A stretch of 64,000 nt of DNA from Ornithinibacillus gellani (GTDB lineage: Bacteria; Bacillota; Bacilli; Bacillales; Amphibacillaceae), in contig NZ_QTSZ01000037.1 in the NCBI RefSeq assembly GCF_003730295.1, forward strand, positions 248,001-312,000. Direction: 5' to 3'. Below the pieces are notes generated by a model that worked only from the letters and a program-made list of their open reading frames with translations, was not told where the DNA came from and did not search any database. Below, in pieces: positions 31,215 through 40,466 of the stretch. A program made the translations under genes and the position numbers. The first letter of the stretch is position 1, and each line of letters starts with the position of its first letter.

Positions 31215-32249
31215 TTATTGTCCATTGTTTTTATACCATATATATAGTGCATCTGTCATTTCATTTGCAACTGCATTTAGTAAAGTCATCACTTTACGAT
31301 ATTCCATCCTGGTCGGACCGAGTAATGCGATGGTGCCTTGCTGACCTTTATCCAAACTATATGTTGCAGTAATCATACTAAAATCCTTGATTGCTTCGAA
31401 TTTATTTTCATGACCTATCGTAACATTCATACCTGATTGCATATTGCTGAACAACTGAACGAGTTCATCTTTATTCTCCATCATTGTATAAAAAGAACGA
31501 ACTTTTTCAACATCTTTAAATTCAGGTTGTGTTAATATATTGGACTTTCCACCTATATAAATGTTGACTGGTTGCTCACTAAAAAATGCATGTTTCAAAT
31601 AAGAATAGGATCTTTCGTAATCTTGGACATACATTTTCATTAAGGTAACTACTTCTGTATTCAACACATCCTGAAGATGAATTAATGGTACACCATGTAG
31701 ACGATCATTTAAAATATTTACCATCTTTTCCAGATCTGATGCAAGTATCTCCACCGGTATGGTGAAGGATCTGTGTTCTACATGACCTGTATCAGTAATT
31801 AAAATAGCTACAGCCTTGTGTTGAGATAACGGCACAATTTGCAGTTGCTTTAATTTTGTTTCAAAAACTTCTGGACCAAGGATGATGGAAGTATAATTCG
31901 TTAAATCTGATAATATCTCAGCAGATTTTTGTACGATTTCTTCCATTTCAAAGAAATCATCCTGAATAATATGCTCCATAATATTTAATTTGCTTTGCGT
32001 CATCGTAGGAACAATCACATGATCCACATAATAGCGATAGCCTTTTTCAGAAGGAATCCTGCCAGAGGAAGAATGTGTTTTTTCCAAATATCCCATATCT
32101 TCTAAGTCAGCCATTTCATTTCTTATTGTTGCTGGACTATAGGAAACATGTCCTTTTTTGGAAATAGCACGAGATCCAACTGGATGAGCGGATTCGATGA
32201 ATTCATCAATGATGACTTGTAAAATCAACAACTGTCTATCTGTTAGCAT
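31215..32249 (-). CDS. hrcA: Heat-inducible transcription repressor HrcA
   Basis: Repressor that binds CIRCE operators of chaperone operons. The N-terminal winged helix starts MLTDRQLLILQVII, with HPVGSRAISKK in the recognition region, and a GAF-like domain follows. The frame extends to 32270 through a GTG, but AGAGGTGAACATC points to the ATG at 32247-32249, giving 344 residues. A perfect CIRCE lies 15 bases upstream, so HrcA represses its own operon. Confidence 0.96.
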   Translation of the reverse strand: MLTDRQLLILQVIIDEFIESAHPVGSRAISKKGHVSYSPATIRNEMADLEDMGYLEKTHSSSGRIPSEKGYRYYVDHVIVPTMTQSKLNIMEHIIQDDFFEMEEIVQKSAEILSDLTNYTSIILGPEVFETKLKQLQIVPLSQHKAVAILITDTGHVEHRSFTIPVEILASDLEKMVNILNDRLHGVPLIHLQDVLNTEVVTLMKMYVQDYERSYSYLKHAFFSEQPVNIYIGGKSNILTQPEFKDVEKVRSFYTMMENKDELVQLFSNMQSGMNVTIGHENKFEAIKDFSMITATYSLDKGQQGTIALLGPTRMEYRKVMTLLNAVANEMTDALYIWYKNNGQ

Positions 32250-32263
32250 GATGTTCACCTCTG

Positions 32264-32290
32264 TTAGCACTCAACCTTACCGAGTGCTAA
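32264..32290 (-). promoter_or_regulatory. CIRCE operator
   Basis: TTAGCACTC (32264-32272), nine bases, and GAGTGCTAA (32282-32290) match the CIRCE consensus exactly. HrcA binds this inverted repeat. It lies between the promoter and the hrcA ribosome site. Confidence 0.97.
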
Positions 32291-32300
32291 TGCTATTAAT

Positions 32301-32329
32301 AAATTATCAAATCCTATATTTTTTGTCAA
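32301..32329 (-). promoter_or_regulatory. Sigma-A promoter of the hrcA-grpE-dnaK-dnaJ operon
   Basis: On the minus strand TTGACA (32324-32329) is a perfect -35 element. TAATTT (32301-32306) follows after 17 bases, with GATAAT overlapping it by an alternative reading. The -35 element overlaps the last codons of hemW. Confidence 0.75.
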
Positions 32330-33483
32330 CGCAGATGATTCAAATCCTCTTCATCCAATAAAAATTTCTCAAAAACATCATTTCCAAACAATCTTCCCTG
32401 TTCAGTTAAATGCACACCGCTCGCATTTTCTGCTAACCAGCCTTTATGAATTAATTCATCTATTTGTTTTCGATACACGTCATCATACGAAAAACCATAT
32501 CGTTCTTGGAATAGTTTTTTATCTACACCCGTTAATTTTCGTAACCCCAGGAAAAATTCTTCTTCCAGCTTTTCCTTCAATCCAATTGGGACGACTTGTA
32601 ATACAGGTTGTCCATCTTTCATGGCCTGTTTTATATAGGCTGGTAGGGGTCTTATATTACCTGTTCTTTTTCCAGGCAAATAACCATGTGCTCCGGCACC
32701 AAATCCATAGTAATAGTCATTGCTCCAATACGTTAAATTATGCTTGCTTTCATAGCCTGGTTTAGCAAAGTTGCTAATTTCATATGCGATGAGCCCTTTA
32801 TCATGCATAGACTGTTGCAGACGCATGTACATTTCAACCTCATCTTCATGCGGTGGTCGATGCAATTGTCCTTTTTTATGACGATTATAAAAAATCGTCT
32901 TTGGTTCAATCTGCAATGAGTATGATGAATAATGCGGTAAATCAAAAGATAATGCCTCATCAATAGTATGTTGGAAATGATCTACCGTTTGATGTGGCAA
33001 GGAATAGATCAAATCGATGCTTATATTATCGTAATGATACTGCTTTAACCAATGTACTGTTTCATAAACATCTTTGACGGTATGCGCTCTTCCCAATTCT
33101 CGTAGCATTTCATCATCAAAAACTTGAACACCAAGTGAAAACCGATTGACACCATACCCTCGTAATAATTGAATCTTTTCTGGATCGATATCACCTGGGT
33201 TTGCTTCAATCGTAAATTCCTCACAATGATTAATATCAAAAAGATCAACGATTGCATTAAATAACGTTGTTAATTGGGCTATATTTAATGAGGTAGGTGT
33301 TCCTCCACCAATATAGATGGTGCGAACCTTTTGTTTTCCTCTGGGCACATTCTGTTTCATTTCATTCACCAATGCATCAATATATTCCGTTGCGAGTGCT
33401 TCATTATAGAAGAATTTTGTGAAATCACAATAATGACAGATATATCGACAGAATGGGATGTGTATATAAACCGAAGAAATCAT
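32326..33483 (-). CDS. hemW: Radical SAM heme chaperone HemW
   Basis: HemW binds heme and delivers it to membrane cytochromes; it was long annotated as a coproporphyrinogen oxidase. The cluster motif CRYICHYC (CX3CX2C) lies near the N-terminus after YIHIPF, and GGGTPTSL follows. The C-terminal HemN-type domain is complete. The frame opens at 33492, but that ATG touches the ribosome site (AAAGGGG); the ATG at 33481-33483 is better spaced and gives 385 residues. lepA is upstream, as in B. subtilis. Confidence 0.94.
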   Translation of the reverse strand: MISSVYIHIPFCRYICHYCDFTKFFYNEALATEYIDALVNEMKQNVPRGKQKVRTIYIGGGTPTSLNIAQLTTLFNAIVDLFDINHCEEFTIEANPGDIDPEKIQLLRGYGVNRFSLGVQVFDDEMLRELGRAHTVKDVYETVHWLKQYHYDNISIDLIYSLPHQTVDHFQHTIDEALSFDLPHYSSYSLQIEPKTIFYNRHKKGQLHRPPHEDEVEMYMRLQQSMHDKGLIAYEISNFAKPGYESKHNLTYWSNDYYYGFGAGAHGYLPGKRTGNIRPLPAYIKQAMKDGQPVLQVVPIGLKEKLEEEFFLGLRKLTGVDKKLFQERYGFSYDDVYRKQIDELIHKGWLAENASGVHLTEQGRLFGNDVFEKFLLDEEDLNHLR

Positions 33484-33527
33484 TTCATTCATCCCCTTTC
33501 AGGTAGGTTATCCGTATAAAAGAAAAG

Positions 33528-33564
33528 AGGAAAATCTTTTGCAGCATATGCTAAAGATTCTCCT
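33528..33564 (-). terminator. Terminator between lepA and hemW
   Basis: A 12-bp stem with one G-U pair (33528-33539 with 33553-33564) and a 13-base loop is followed on the minus strand by CTTTTCTTTTA. It starts a few bases past the lepA stop. Confidence 0.75.
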
Positions 33565-33571
33565 TTCGCAA

Positions 33572-35380
33572 TTAATCGTCATCCATCTTAAGAACAGCCA
33601 TGAATGCTTCCTGTGGTACTTCCACGGACCCTACCATTTTCATTCGTTTTTTACCTTCTTTTTGTTTCTCAAGTAATTTCCGTTTACGAGAGATGTCCCC
33701 ACCATAACATTTTGCCAACACATTCTTTCGCATTGCTTTTATAGTAGAGCGAGCTACAATTTTATTTCCAATCGCTGCTTGAACAGGTACTTCAAATTGT
33801 TGTCTTGGAATCAAATCCCTCAGTTTGTCTACAATTTGTTTCCCTCTTTCATATGAAAAGTCACGATGAACGATAAAAGATAATGCATCAATTTTCTCTG
33901 CATTTAATAGAATATCCATTTTCACCAGACTGGATGGTTGATAGCCAATCACTTCATAATCAAATGAAGCATAGCCTTTCGTTTGTGATTTCAACTGATC
34001 AAAAAAGTCATATACAATTTCAGATAATGGAATATGATAAATTACATTCACACGAATATCATCCAAATATTGCATGTCAATAAACTGTCCACGTTTTTTC
34101 TGAGAAATTTCCATTACTGTTCCTACATAATCATTTGGAACCATAATGGTCGCCTTAACAAAGGGTTCCCTAATCTCTTCAATCACTTGAGGATCGGGCA
34201 TCATGGATGGATTATCCACAATAATTGTCTCATGATTCGTTTGTTCCACCTCGTAAATAACACTTGGTGCTGTCGTAATTAATTCGATATTAAATTCTCT
34301 TTCGATACGTTCCTGGATAATTTCCATATGCAATAATCCGAGGAAACCACAACGAAAACCAAATCCTAGCGCTTGTGATGTTTCAGGTTCATATTCTAAT
34401 GCGGAATCATTTAATTCTAATCTTTCCAACGCTTCTCGCAAGTCATTATATTTATTAGAATCAATTGGATACAGACCGCAGAAAACCATTGGATTTAATT
34501 TCCGATAACCCGGTAATGGCTCGTCAGCCGGGTCTTGTACATGTGTAATGGTATCGCCGACACGGGTATCACCCACATTTTTAATCGATGCGGTTAAATA
34601 GCCAACATCTCCAACATGAAGTGCATCTTTACTTTCAGGATTTGGTGTAAATACACCAACATCATTCACTTCAAATGTTTTACCAGTGGCCATCATTTTG
34701 ATTTTATCACCGACTTTTACGGAACCTTCCTTCACACATACATATGCAATCACACCACGGTATGGATCATATAACGAGTCAAAAATTAAAGCTTTTAAGG
34801 GACTATCTTCATCACCAATCGGTGCGGGAACCGCCTCTACAACACGCTCTAGAATATCATCAATACCAATATTCGCTTTCGCAGAGGCTAAAATAACGTC
34901 ATCTGGGTCAATCCCTATAACGTCCTCTAATTCTTTTTTTACACGTTCAGGATCTGCATTTGGCAAATCAATCTTATTGATAACGGGTATAATTTCAAGA
35001 TCGTTGTCCATTGCCAAATATACGTTTGCCAATGTTTGCGCCTCTATACCTTGTGCGGCATCCACAACGAGGATTGCACCTTCACATGCTGCAAGACTTC
35101 TCGACACTTCATATGTAAAGTCGACATGCCCTGGTGTATCAATTAAATGGAATACATAGTCATCACCAGACTTACTCGTATAATGAAGCTGCACAGCATT
35201 CAATTTAATCGTAATACCACGTTCTCGTTCTAAATCCATCGCATCTAGTATTTGTTCTTTCATTTCTCTTTGAGTTAAAGCTTTTGTATTTTCCAATATC
35301 CGGTCGGCCAAAGTTGATTTTCCATGGTCGATATGGGCGATGATTGAAAAATTACGTACTTTATTTTGTTTTTTTACCAT
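33572..35380 (-). CDS. lepA: Elongation factor 4 (LepA)
   Basis: Ribosome-associated GTPase related to EF-G. The 602-residue protein has G1 [11 protein letters not shown]3 DTPGHVDF and G4 [12 protein letters not shown]-like domains, and the LepA-specific C-terminal domain ([20 protein letters not shown]). The length is that of the Bacillus protein. It lies after yqxA and before hemW. Confidence 0.97.
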   Translation of the reverse strand: MVKKQNKVRNFSIIAHIDHGKSTLADRILENTKALTQREMKEQILDAMDLERERGITIKLNAVQLHYTSKSGDDYVFHLIDTPGHVDFTYEVSRSLAACEGAILVVDAAQGIEAQTLANVYLAMDNDLEIIPVINKIDLPNADPERVKKELEDVIGIDPDDVILASAKANIGIDDILERVVEAVPAPIGDEDSPLKALIFDSLYDPYRGVIAYVCVKEGSVKVGDKIKMMATGKTFEVNDVGVFTPNPESKDALHVGDVGYLTASIKNVGDTRVGDTITHVQDPADEPLPGYRKLNPMVFCGLYPIDSNKYNDLREALERLELNDSALEYEPETSQALGFGFRCGFLGLLHMEIIQERIEREFNIELITTAPSVIYEVEQTNHETIIVDNPSMMPDPQVIEEIREPFVKATIMVPNDYVGTVMEISQKKRGQFIDMQYLDDIRVNVIYHIPLSEIVYDFFDQLKSQTKGYASFDYEVIGYQPSSLVKMDILLNAEKIDALSFIVHRDFSYERGKQIVDKLRDLIPRQQFEVPVQAAIGNKIVARSTIKAMRKNVLAKCYGGDISRKRKLLEKQKEGKKRMKMVGSVEVPQEAFMAVLKMDDD

Positions 35381-35586
35381 GAATGATGTCCACTCCTACA
35401 TGTCTTCTAACATTCAATCGCAAAAGAAATAAACATTCGCTATTAAATAAATATCTACTCTCTGATACGTTGTCAGCTAGGATTGATTATAGCAATTGAT
35501 ACAGGCAGTTTCAAGGTTGAAATGTATAGGTACCTAGCATATTTACGAAATATATAGCGCCCATGAAAAAATTCATTCCAATACAA

Positions 35587-35898
35587 TTAGAAAAATAACT
35601 TTGCAAATTGATACATTAATTGAACAATGATTTCAAAGAAACCCTTCATTCCAGCCTCTAATATGGATGCTGTTTTTTCGGTGAGCAATTGTTCTCTAGC
35701 TGGTGAAGGTTGTTGTTCCACAGCCGTTTGTTCTACTGTTGCAGTGCTTTTGTTTGTTGGTGTTTTTGTTTTCTGTGGTATTTCTATCGCAGCATCTGGT
35801 ACTTCAGGCTGTGTCGATTTACTATGATCAACCCCATACAACACTCCACCTAAAAAACAAATAGCAAACAATAATAATATGGTAATAAGCCGAAACAT
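35587..35898 (-). CDS. yqxA: YqxA-like membrane protein
   Basis: Small protein of unknown function found between spoIIP and lepA in Bacilli. It begins with a membrane segment (FRLITILLLFAICFLGGVLYG) and has a long Thr/Gln/Pro-rich linker and a helical hydrophobic C-terminus (about 80-103). The frame opens with GTG at 35907 inside the spoIIP end, but the ATG at 35896-35898 (103 residues) is better spaced from GGAG. Co-transcription with spoIIP suggests a sporulation link, by context only. Confidence 0.8.
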   Translation of the reverse strand: MFRLITILLLFAICFLGGVLYGVDHSKSTQPEVPDAAIEIPQKTKTPTNKSTATVEQTAVEQQPSPAREQLLTEKTASILEAGMKGFFEIIVQLMYQFAKLFF

Positions 35899-35903
35899 AA
35901 TTA

Positions 35904-37067
35904 TCACTGCTCCGTTTCTTTATTTACTTTTTCAGCTTCCCAATAATAATCACTAAAAATATCTGCCAAAATATCAACTGTGCGATATATCTCTTCCAAA
36001 GTATTGTCTACTCCGCCAATTTCAATAATAATGGCATGATCAAATAAATCTTGATTAAAAACGCCATTCGTTTGCTTCCCTTCCTTTGGTAGAACATTTC
36101 GACTCAATCCGGGGTAATCTTTTTCCAGAAGTTTATGTAATGTCGCACCAAAAGCGGCATTTTTTTTGTAGTTCGGATTTTCTTTACCAATAACTATCAT
36201 TATTTTTGCGTAATCTACCCCATCAATCGTTACAGTTGTGATATCTCGTCTCATCGAATCACGATGTAAATCAAATACATATTGAATATCTTTATTGGTA
36301 GCCAATGCTTCTTTGACAATATCTCGTGACGCTCGATAGGATTGTGGATACTCCCAGCCCTTCTTCTTTAATGCGAGCATCGTATCCGTTTGATCAACTT
36401 GTGCACCAATACCATTTGCTTGTAAAGCCTGTGCAAATCGGTCACTAGCTTTCGTAATATTAACCTCTTTATGCTGCGCCAAATTTGGGTCGGTTACACC
36501 AGGCAAATGCGGAAAAAATGATTCATAATTATGGGTATTATATATAAAAACCACATTTTTCTTACCTGTAGTCAGATTTCTTTCTGGGTTGGACGGATCA
36601 TATGCTGGACTTTCTTCATCCATCACAGCTTCGCGATCTTTGATAATATCATCCAGAGGCGGTGGTGATTCATAAGCTAGCTCCATATGGCCAATTTCCT
36701 CACTCGCAGTAGCTTGCCATTGTTGATACATACCAATTCCCGGAAGTTCACTACCAAATAAACTTATTGGATCATCCGGTTTCATACTTGTTAACATTTG
36801 CAAGACCGTTTTTGTTCCCGGCAATTCAAATACATCGGAAAATTGTATTTGAAGCGCCGTGTTTTCCATCGCTAATAAATGAAAAAATGTGTTTGCTTCC
36901 ATACGTTTCGTCCAATTCGATACGGTATCAGATGTCCAACGATTTGATGTCGTACTAGTAAGTAAACCAATCAAGAAAAATAAGGTGATAACTAACAATA
37001 CAGAAAAACATAATTGTTTCATTAATAGTGGGAATCTGATTGACTTTATAGGAAATCTTCTATTCAT
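35904..37067 (-). CDS. spoIIP: Stage II sporulation protein P
   Basis: Mother-cell cell-wall hydrolase (amidase and endopeptidase) that with SpoIID and SpoIIM dissolves septal peptidoglycan during engulfment. The 387-residue protein has a membrane anchor near residues 18-38 and a C-terminal amidase domain with FIYNTHNYES, FDLHRDSMRR and IIEIGGVDNT. It lies downstream of gpr and upstream of yqxA. CATAGAAT upstream resembles a sigma-E -10 element, as expected for this gene. Confidence 0.95.
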   Translation of the reverse strand: MNRRFPIKSIRFPLLMKQLCFSVLLVITLFFLIGLLTSTTSNRWTSDTVSNWTKRMEANTFFHLLAMENTALQIQFSDVFELPGTKTVLQMLTSMKPDDPISLFGSELPGIGMYQQWQATASEEIGHMELAYESPPPLDDIIKDREAVMDEESPAYDPSNPERNLTTGKKNVVFIYNTHNYESFFPHLPGVTDPNLAQHKEVNITKASDRFAQALQANGIGAQVDQTDTMLALKKKGWEYPQSYRASRDIVKEALATNKDIQYVFDLHRDSMRRDITTVTIDGVDYAKIMIVIGKENPNYKKNAAFGATLHKLLEKDYPGLSRNVLPKEGKQTNGVFNQDLFDHAIIIEIGGVDNTLEEIYRTVDILADIFSDYYWEAEKVNKETEQ

Positions 37068-37206
37068 TCTTCCACCTCTCTACTTCCAAATGACCTGTTT
37101 AATAGATTCTATGCAATTTCTAATTTAATAGACCATTTTTCAAGCGTGGAAATTGTTTTTTGGTTGATGTCCTTTTACCTCCGTGTGTAATATTTTCCAA
37201 CAAAAA

Positions 37207-37235
37207 AACTGCAAGCATACTTTTTGCCTGCAGTT
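37207..37235 (-). terminator. Terminator after gpr
   Basis: Arms AACTGCA (37207-37213) and TGCAGTT (37229-37235) pair, and inner GCA/TGC bases extend the stem. A run of seven T follows on the minus strand. It separates gpr from spoIIP. Confidence 0.85.
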
Positions 37236-37250
37236 AAATCCAAGAATTAT

Positions 37251-38345
37251 TCAGCGAGAATAAAATGCGAGGTTATCAACATCCACGGTTTCATGTAATG
37301 ATGCATTAATTCCATTGGCTAATAAATGAGACATATCAATCATAAAACCGTCTACTTCTTTTGGTGTAACCATCATATTATGTCCAGTCGGTGTGAGCAC
37401 TTCTTTAATAAGTGCACGTTTATCTTCTTCAGACAAAGTACCAATCATTCCCAGAAATGCTTGACGTTTTTCCGTATCGGGCATATGCTCTTCGGTTAAT
37501 TTTGATTTACCAAAAGTAAAACCACCAGGTGATAATGCATTTGCAGGGCGATCTTTATCGCTCCATTCCTTTCCAAGATGCTTCAGCATATAATCGATTG
37601 TATCACTGGTGATCGTAACAGCATCAACTACTGTAGGAACCCCAATAGCAATAACTGGAACACCCAATGTTGCTTTACTCAATTCTTTTCTCTTATTACC
37701 AACCCCTGAGCCCGGGTGAATACCTGAATCCGAAATTTGAATCGTTTCATTAATCCTTTCAATTGATCGAGAAGCAAGTGCATCGACTGCAATAATAAAA
37801 TCCGGTTGAAACTTTTCCACAATACCATGAATAATATTACTTGTTTCCATACCAGTTACTCCCATAACGCCAGGTGATACAGCTGAAACGGGACGGTAGC
37901 CTTCAGATACAGTTTCCATATTTAATTCAAATAGATGATTCGTTACCATGACTTTTTCAACAGTCATGGGACCTAGTGCATCTGGAGTAACATTCCAATT
38001 CCCCAACCCGACAATTAAGGCTTTTCCATCATCTGGAATATCATTATCTCGAATAAGTTGTTCTAGTTCCGCAGCTAATATTTTAGCTGCATTGGCTTGA
38101 CTCTTTGTATCTTCATTTTTTACGCCATCAGCGTATATGGTGATATAGTTTCCGGGTTTTTTACCTATTTCCTTCCCACCTGCTTCATCAATTTGTACGT
38201 GGGAGACTTGTATCCCTGCTTCTGTCCGTTCCTTCGTAATAATACCTTGAATTTCTTTCGGTTTTTCTTGTTGTTTGATATACATGTCTTTTGCTTCAAC
38301 TGCTAAATCTGTCCGAACACTGAAATTATTTTCATCTTGTTTCAT
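37251..38345 (-). CDS. gpr: Germination protease (spore protease GPR)
   Basis: Aspartic-type protease that degrades small acid-soluble spore proteins at germination; made as a zymogen in the forespore under sigma-G. The N-terminus [15 protein letters not shown] holds the autoprocessing region, and [14 protein letters not shown] and DALASRS are conserved. The frame opens at 38405, but AAAGGATGGAAATT places the start at the ATG 38343-38345, giving 364 residues. It is divergent from rpsT, as in B. subtilis. Confidence 0.95.
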   Translation of the reverse strand: MKQDENNFSVRTDLAVEAKDMYIKQQEKPKEIQGIITKERTEAGIQVSHVQIDEAGGKEIGKKPGNYITIYADGVKNEDTKSQANAAKILAAELEQLIRDNDIPDDGKALIVGLGNWNVTPDALGPMTVEKVMVTNHLFELNMETVSEGYRPVSAVSPGVMGVTGMETSNIIHGIVEKFQPDFIIAVDALASRSIERINETIQISDSGIHPGSGVGNKRKELSKATLGVPVIAIGVPTVVDAVTITSDTIDYMLKHLGKEWSDKDRPANALSPGGFTFGKSKLTEEHMPDTEKRQAFLGMIGTLSEEDKRALIKEVLTPTGHNMMVTPKEVDGFMIDMSHLLANGINASLHETVDVDNLAFYSR

Positions 38346-38439
38346 AATTTCCATCCTTTCAATCCTATTCGGTTTTATTAGCGTATACAGTTGTAGCAAA
38401 AACATACTTTTAAACCAAATTTAATATCGTTCATAAATG

Positions 38440-38468
38440 TTGCGATTAATAAACTGAATTGGTAAAAT
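38440..38468 (+). promoter_or_regulatory. Sigma-A promoter of rpsT
   Basis: TTGCGA (38440-38445) and TAAAAT (38463-38468) are 17 bases apart and lie about 50 bases before the rpsT start. Each hexamer is a good match to the vegetative consensus. Confidence 0.75.
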
Positions 38469-38517
38469 AAAAATGTAGCTTTTACTTTATGTTTGATTAT
38501 TTTCGGAGGTGTATGGA

Positions 38518-38781
38518 ATGGCAAACACAGTATCGTCCAATAAGCGAGTTCGTATTAATCAAGACAAAAGAAAAGTAAACCAACGTACAAAATCTGATAT
38601 GCGTACACAATTGAAGCATGTCAATGAGCTCATTGCCAGAAATGATTTGGAAGGAGCTAAGACTGCACAGCAAAAAGCTATCAAAAGCATTAATAAAGCC
38701 GTTAATAAAGGTGTGGTTCACAAAAACACCGGGAATCGTCAAAAAGCACGACTTGCGGCACGTATTGCCAATTTACAATAA
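38518..38781 (+). CDS. rpsT: 30S ribosomal protein S20
   Basis: Basic ribosomal protein that binds 16S rRNA early in assembly. The 87-residue product contains NKRVRINQDKRKVNQRTKS and KGVVHKNTGNRQKARLA, both typical of S20. The frame opens nine bases earlier, but GGAGGTG is ideally placed for the ATG at 38518. It is one of few plus-strand genes in the first 50 kb and lies between the divergent gpr and the convergent holA. Confidence 0.96.
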   Translation: MANTVSSNKRVRINQDKRKVNQRTKSDMRTQLKHVNELIARNDLEGAKTAQQKAIKSINKAVNKGVVHKNTGNRQKARLAARIANLQ

Positions 38782-38815
38782 AACATGGCGGTTCACTCGC
38801 TAACACATATGTTTA

Positions 38816-38855
38816 AAAAGCCTGCAATCGGACAAAATCCAATTTGCAGGCTTTT
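38816..38855 (+). terminator. Bidirectional terminator between rpsT and holA
   Basis: A perfect 12-bp stem (38816-38827 with 38844-38855) carries A-run and T-run flanks, so it can stop both rpsT (plus) and holA (minus) transcripts, which converge here. Confidence 0.85.
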
Positions 38856-38859
38856 CATA

Positions 38860-39891
38860 TTATGACAGTTTTACACTATCATCTTGAATTAAATTGTATA
38901 ACAGTAATTCGAATGCCAGGTTCTTCTCCATTTTTCCTTGCTTCATCGCGGCATCTGTGTTGGCTAAATTATCCATAACTTGTTTAAGACGATCCATTGA
39001 AAACCTGCCTTCACGATTCCAGGCGATTTTTATCACATATGGATGGGCACCAATTTGTCTTTGAATTTGCTGCTGCGTGTAGCCCTTCTGCTTAAGTAAC
39101 TTCACTCGTAACATGGTACGAAACTGAAAGGCAAGCAGGGCAATTAGAGCAATCGGTTCTTCCTTCATTATCTGTAATTCCTTAGAAATCGAAATTGCTT
39201 TATGTAGATTACGCTCGATTACAGCATCAGCCAGCATCATAGAGGAGCTGTTAGCCGTTCTAGATATCAAATCTGCTGCAATCTCTTTTGTCACAATCCC
39301 GTCTTCTCCAACGTAAAGGGCAAGTTTTTCTACCTCTGATTCCAGCATCTGAAGATTACCTGACAGTTCGGATTCAAATATCTCATATGCGTGTGAGTCG
39401 ATTGTAATTCCTTTTGCTTTTGCCAATTGGTTGAGCCATTGATTGATATCTCCTGGTTTTACTGGATTACATTCTACTACTGTACCCCGTTTTTTAAGTA
39501 GCTTTACTAATTTTTTTCTTTCATCGACTTTTTCATAGGGAGCAATAATAACAAAAACGGAATAATCCACTGGCTGCTCTAAATAGCGTTCAAATGCCGT
39601 TAATTCATGCTCAAAAGCCAGCTTATCCGGCTTTGCTTTTAGAAATACTGGATTTGTAGCGATGATTAACTTTCTGTCACTAAAAAATGGATAGGTTTCC
39701 ACATCTGCAATTACATCTTCTATGGGCGTTTCTTCCAGGTCATAGACAACCGCCTCTTCGTCTTTTGTCAAAACACTTTCAGCCAAAGTGGTTTTTGCGC
39801 GCTGGATAAAATATGATTCTGTACCATATAATAAACAAACAGATGGAATTTTTCCTTGTTTGATCCGTTTCAATAATTCATTAAAGTTCAT
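38860..39891 (-). CDS. holA: DNA polymerase III delta subunit
   Basis: Clamp-loader subunit that opens the sliding clamp. The 343-residue protein has the start NFNELLKRIKQGKIPSVCLLYG, where a degenerate P-loop region is typical, and the helical collar domain. The frame opens at 39900 with GTG, but GGAGTGGTTTTC suits the ATG at 39889-39891. As in B. subtilis (yqeN), it lies between rpsT and yqzM-comEC. Confidence 0.93.
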   Translation of the reverse strand: MNFNELLKRIKQGKIPSVCLLYGTESYFIQRAKTTLAESVLTKDEEAVVYDLEETPIEDVIADVETYPFFSDRKLIIATNPVFLKAKPDKLAFEHELTAFERYLEQPVDYSVFVIIAPYEKVDERKKLVKLLKKRGTVVECNPVKPGDINQWLNQLAKAKGITIDSHAYEIFESELSGNLQMLESEVEKLALYVGEDGIVTKEIAADLISRTANSSSMMLADAVIERNLHKAISISKELQIMKEEPIALIALLAFQFRTMLRVKLLKQKGYTQQQIQRQIGAHPYVIKIAWNREGRFSMDRLKQVMDNLANTDAAMKQGKMEKNLAFELLLYNLIQDDSVKLS

Positions 39892-40238
39892 GAAAACCAC
39901 TCCGTTATCGTGATACCTTTAATCGTAATCTGTCTGTTTTAGAATAGCAAGTAAAAAAATGATGGGCCTGTCATAAACAGCCCCACCACTATCTATATTA
40001 ACATTTCCAGTCATCATCTAATGACAAGAAATGATAGCTTTAGTTTTCTCCTTATGAACCATATTTATTGCTGACAACACCTTCTAAAGCTGGTGTGAGT
40101 TGCCAATATTTCTCGTAAATTCTAAGTCTTTTTATACCTATGACTTATCGGCAATCCAACTAGCGTGATTTTTGAGGTTACCGGTAGATTTTATTTTTAA
40201 TTTGATTTATAATGTAAATGATATAGGAGGGGTAGATT
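39892..40238. other. Spacer between holA and yqzM
   Basis: This stretch of 347 bp has no credible gene. It holds a minus-strand terminator-like hairpin (39963-39985), and TATAAT (about 40208-40213) that may be the -10 element of yqzM. A minus-strand AAGGAGAA motif near 40045 has no start codon at a suitable distance. Confidence 0.45.
39963..39985 (-). terminator. Terminator-like hairpin upstream of holA
   Basis: A 9-bp stem with one mismatch (39963-39971 with 39977-39985) is followed on the minus strand by TCATTTTTTTA. No gene immediately upstream on that strand needs it; it may block readthrough from the comE operon or end an unseen RNA. Confidence 0.55.
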
Positions 40239-40373
40239 ATGAACGAATTTGAAAAAAACGTACAATCAAAAAATAGCGATGTCGTTGATTCCATCAAAGG
40301 ATTTGGTTTTTCATTTCTGTTTTTTGTTTTAATCTTCGCAATCGGTGTCACCATTAGTGTTATTGGTTCATAA
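40239..40373 (+). CDS. yqzM: YqzM family membrane peptide (44 residues)
   Basis: Very small protein of unknown function, conserved between holA and comEC in Bacilli. The N-terminus MNEFEKNVQSKNSDVVDS is almost the same as in B. subtilis YqzM, and a single membrane segment follows (about residues 20-42). AGGAGGGG is placed seven bases before the ATG. It lies on the plus strand opposite to its neighbours and ends in a bidirectional terminator shared with comEC. Confidence 0.9.
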   Translation: MNEFEKNVQSKNSDVVDSIKGFGFSFLFFVLIFAIGVTISVIGS

Positions 40374-40419
40374 GTAAAATAACATTTTTCATGAGGGATA
40401 ATCTCCCACCATACATAGT

Positions 40420-40447
40420 AAAAGAGACTGCATTTGCAGCCTCTTTT
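40420..40447 (+). terminator. Bidirectional terminator between yqzM and comEC
   Basis: A 13-bp stem with one mismatch (40420-40432 with 40435-40447) has T runs on both sides. The yqzM and comEC transcripts converge on it. Confidence 0.8.
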
Positions 40448-40466
40448 TTCGTTTTTACCGTTCATT

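Noticed and set aside
34686-35159. 157-codon plus-strand frame opposite lepA
   Set aside because: Antisense shadow of the conserved LepA GTPase domain; composition is unlike a real protein.
40178-40465. 95-codon minus-strand frame opposite yqzM
   Set aside because: It covers the yqzM gene and the bidirectional terminator; yqzM on the plus strand has the better ribosome site and family match.
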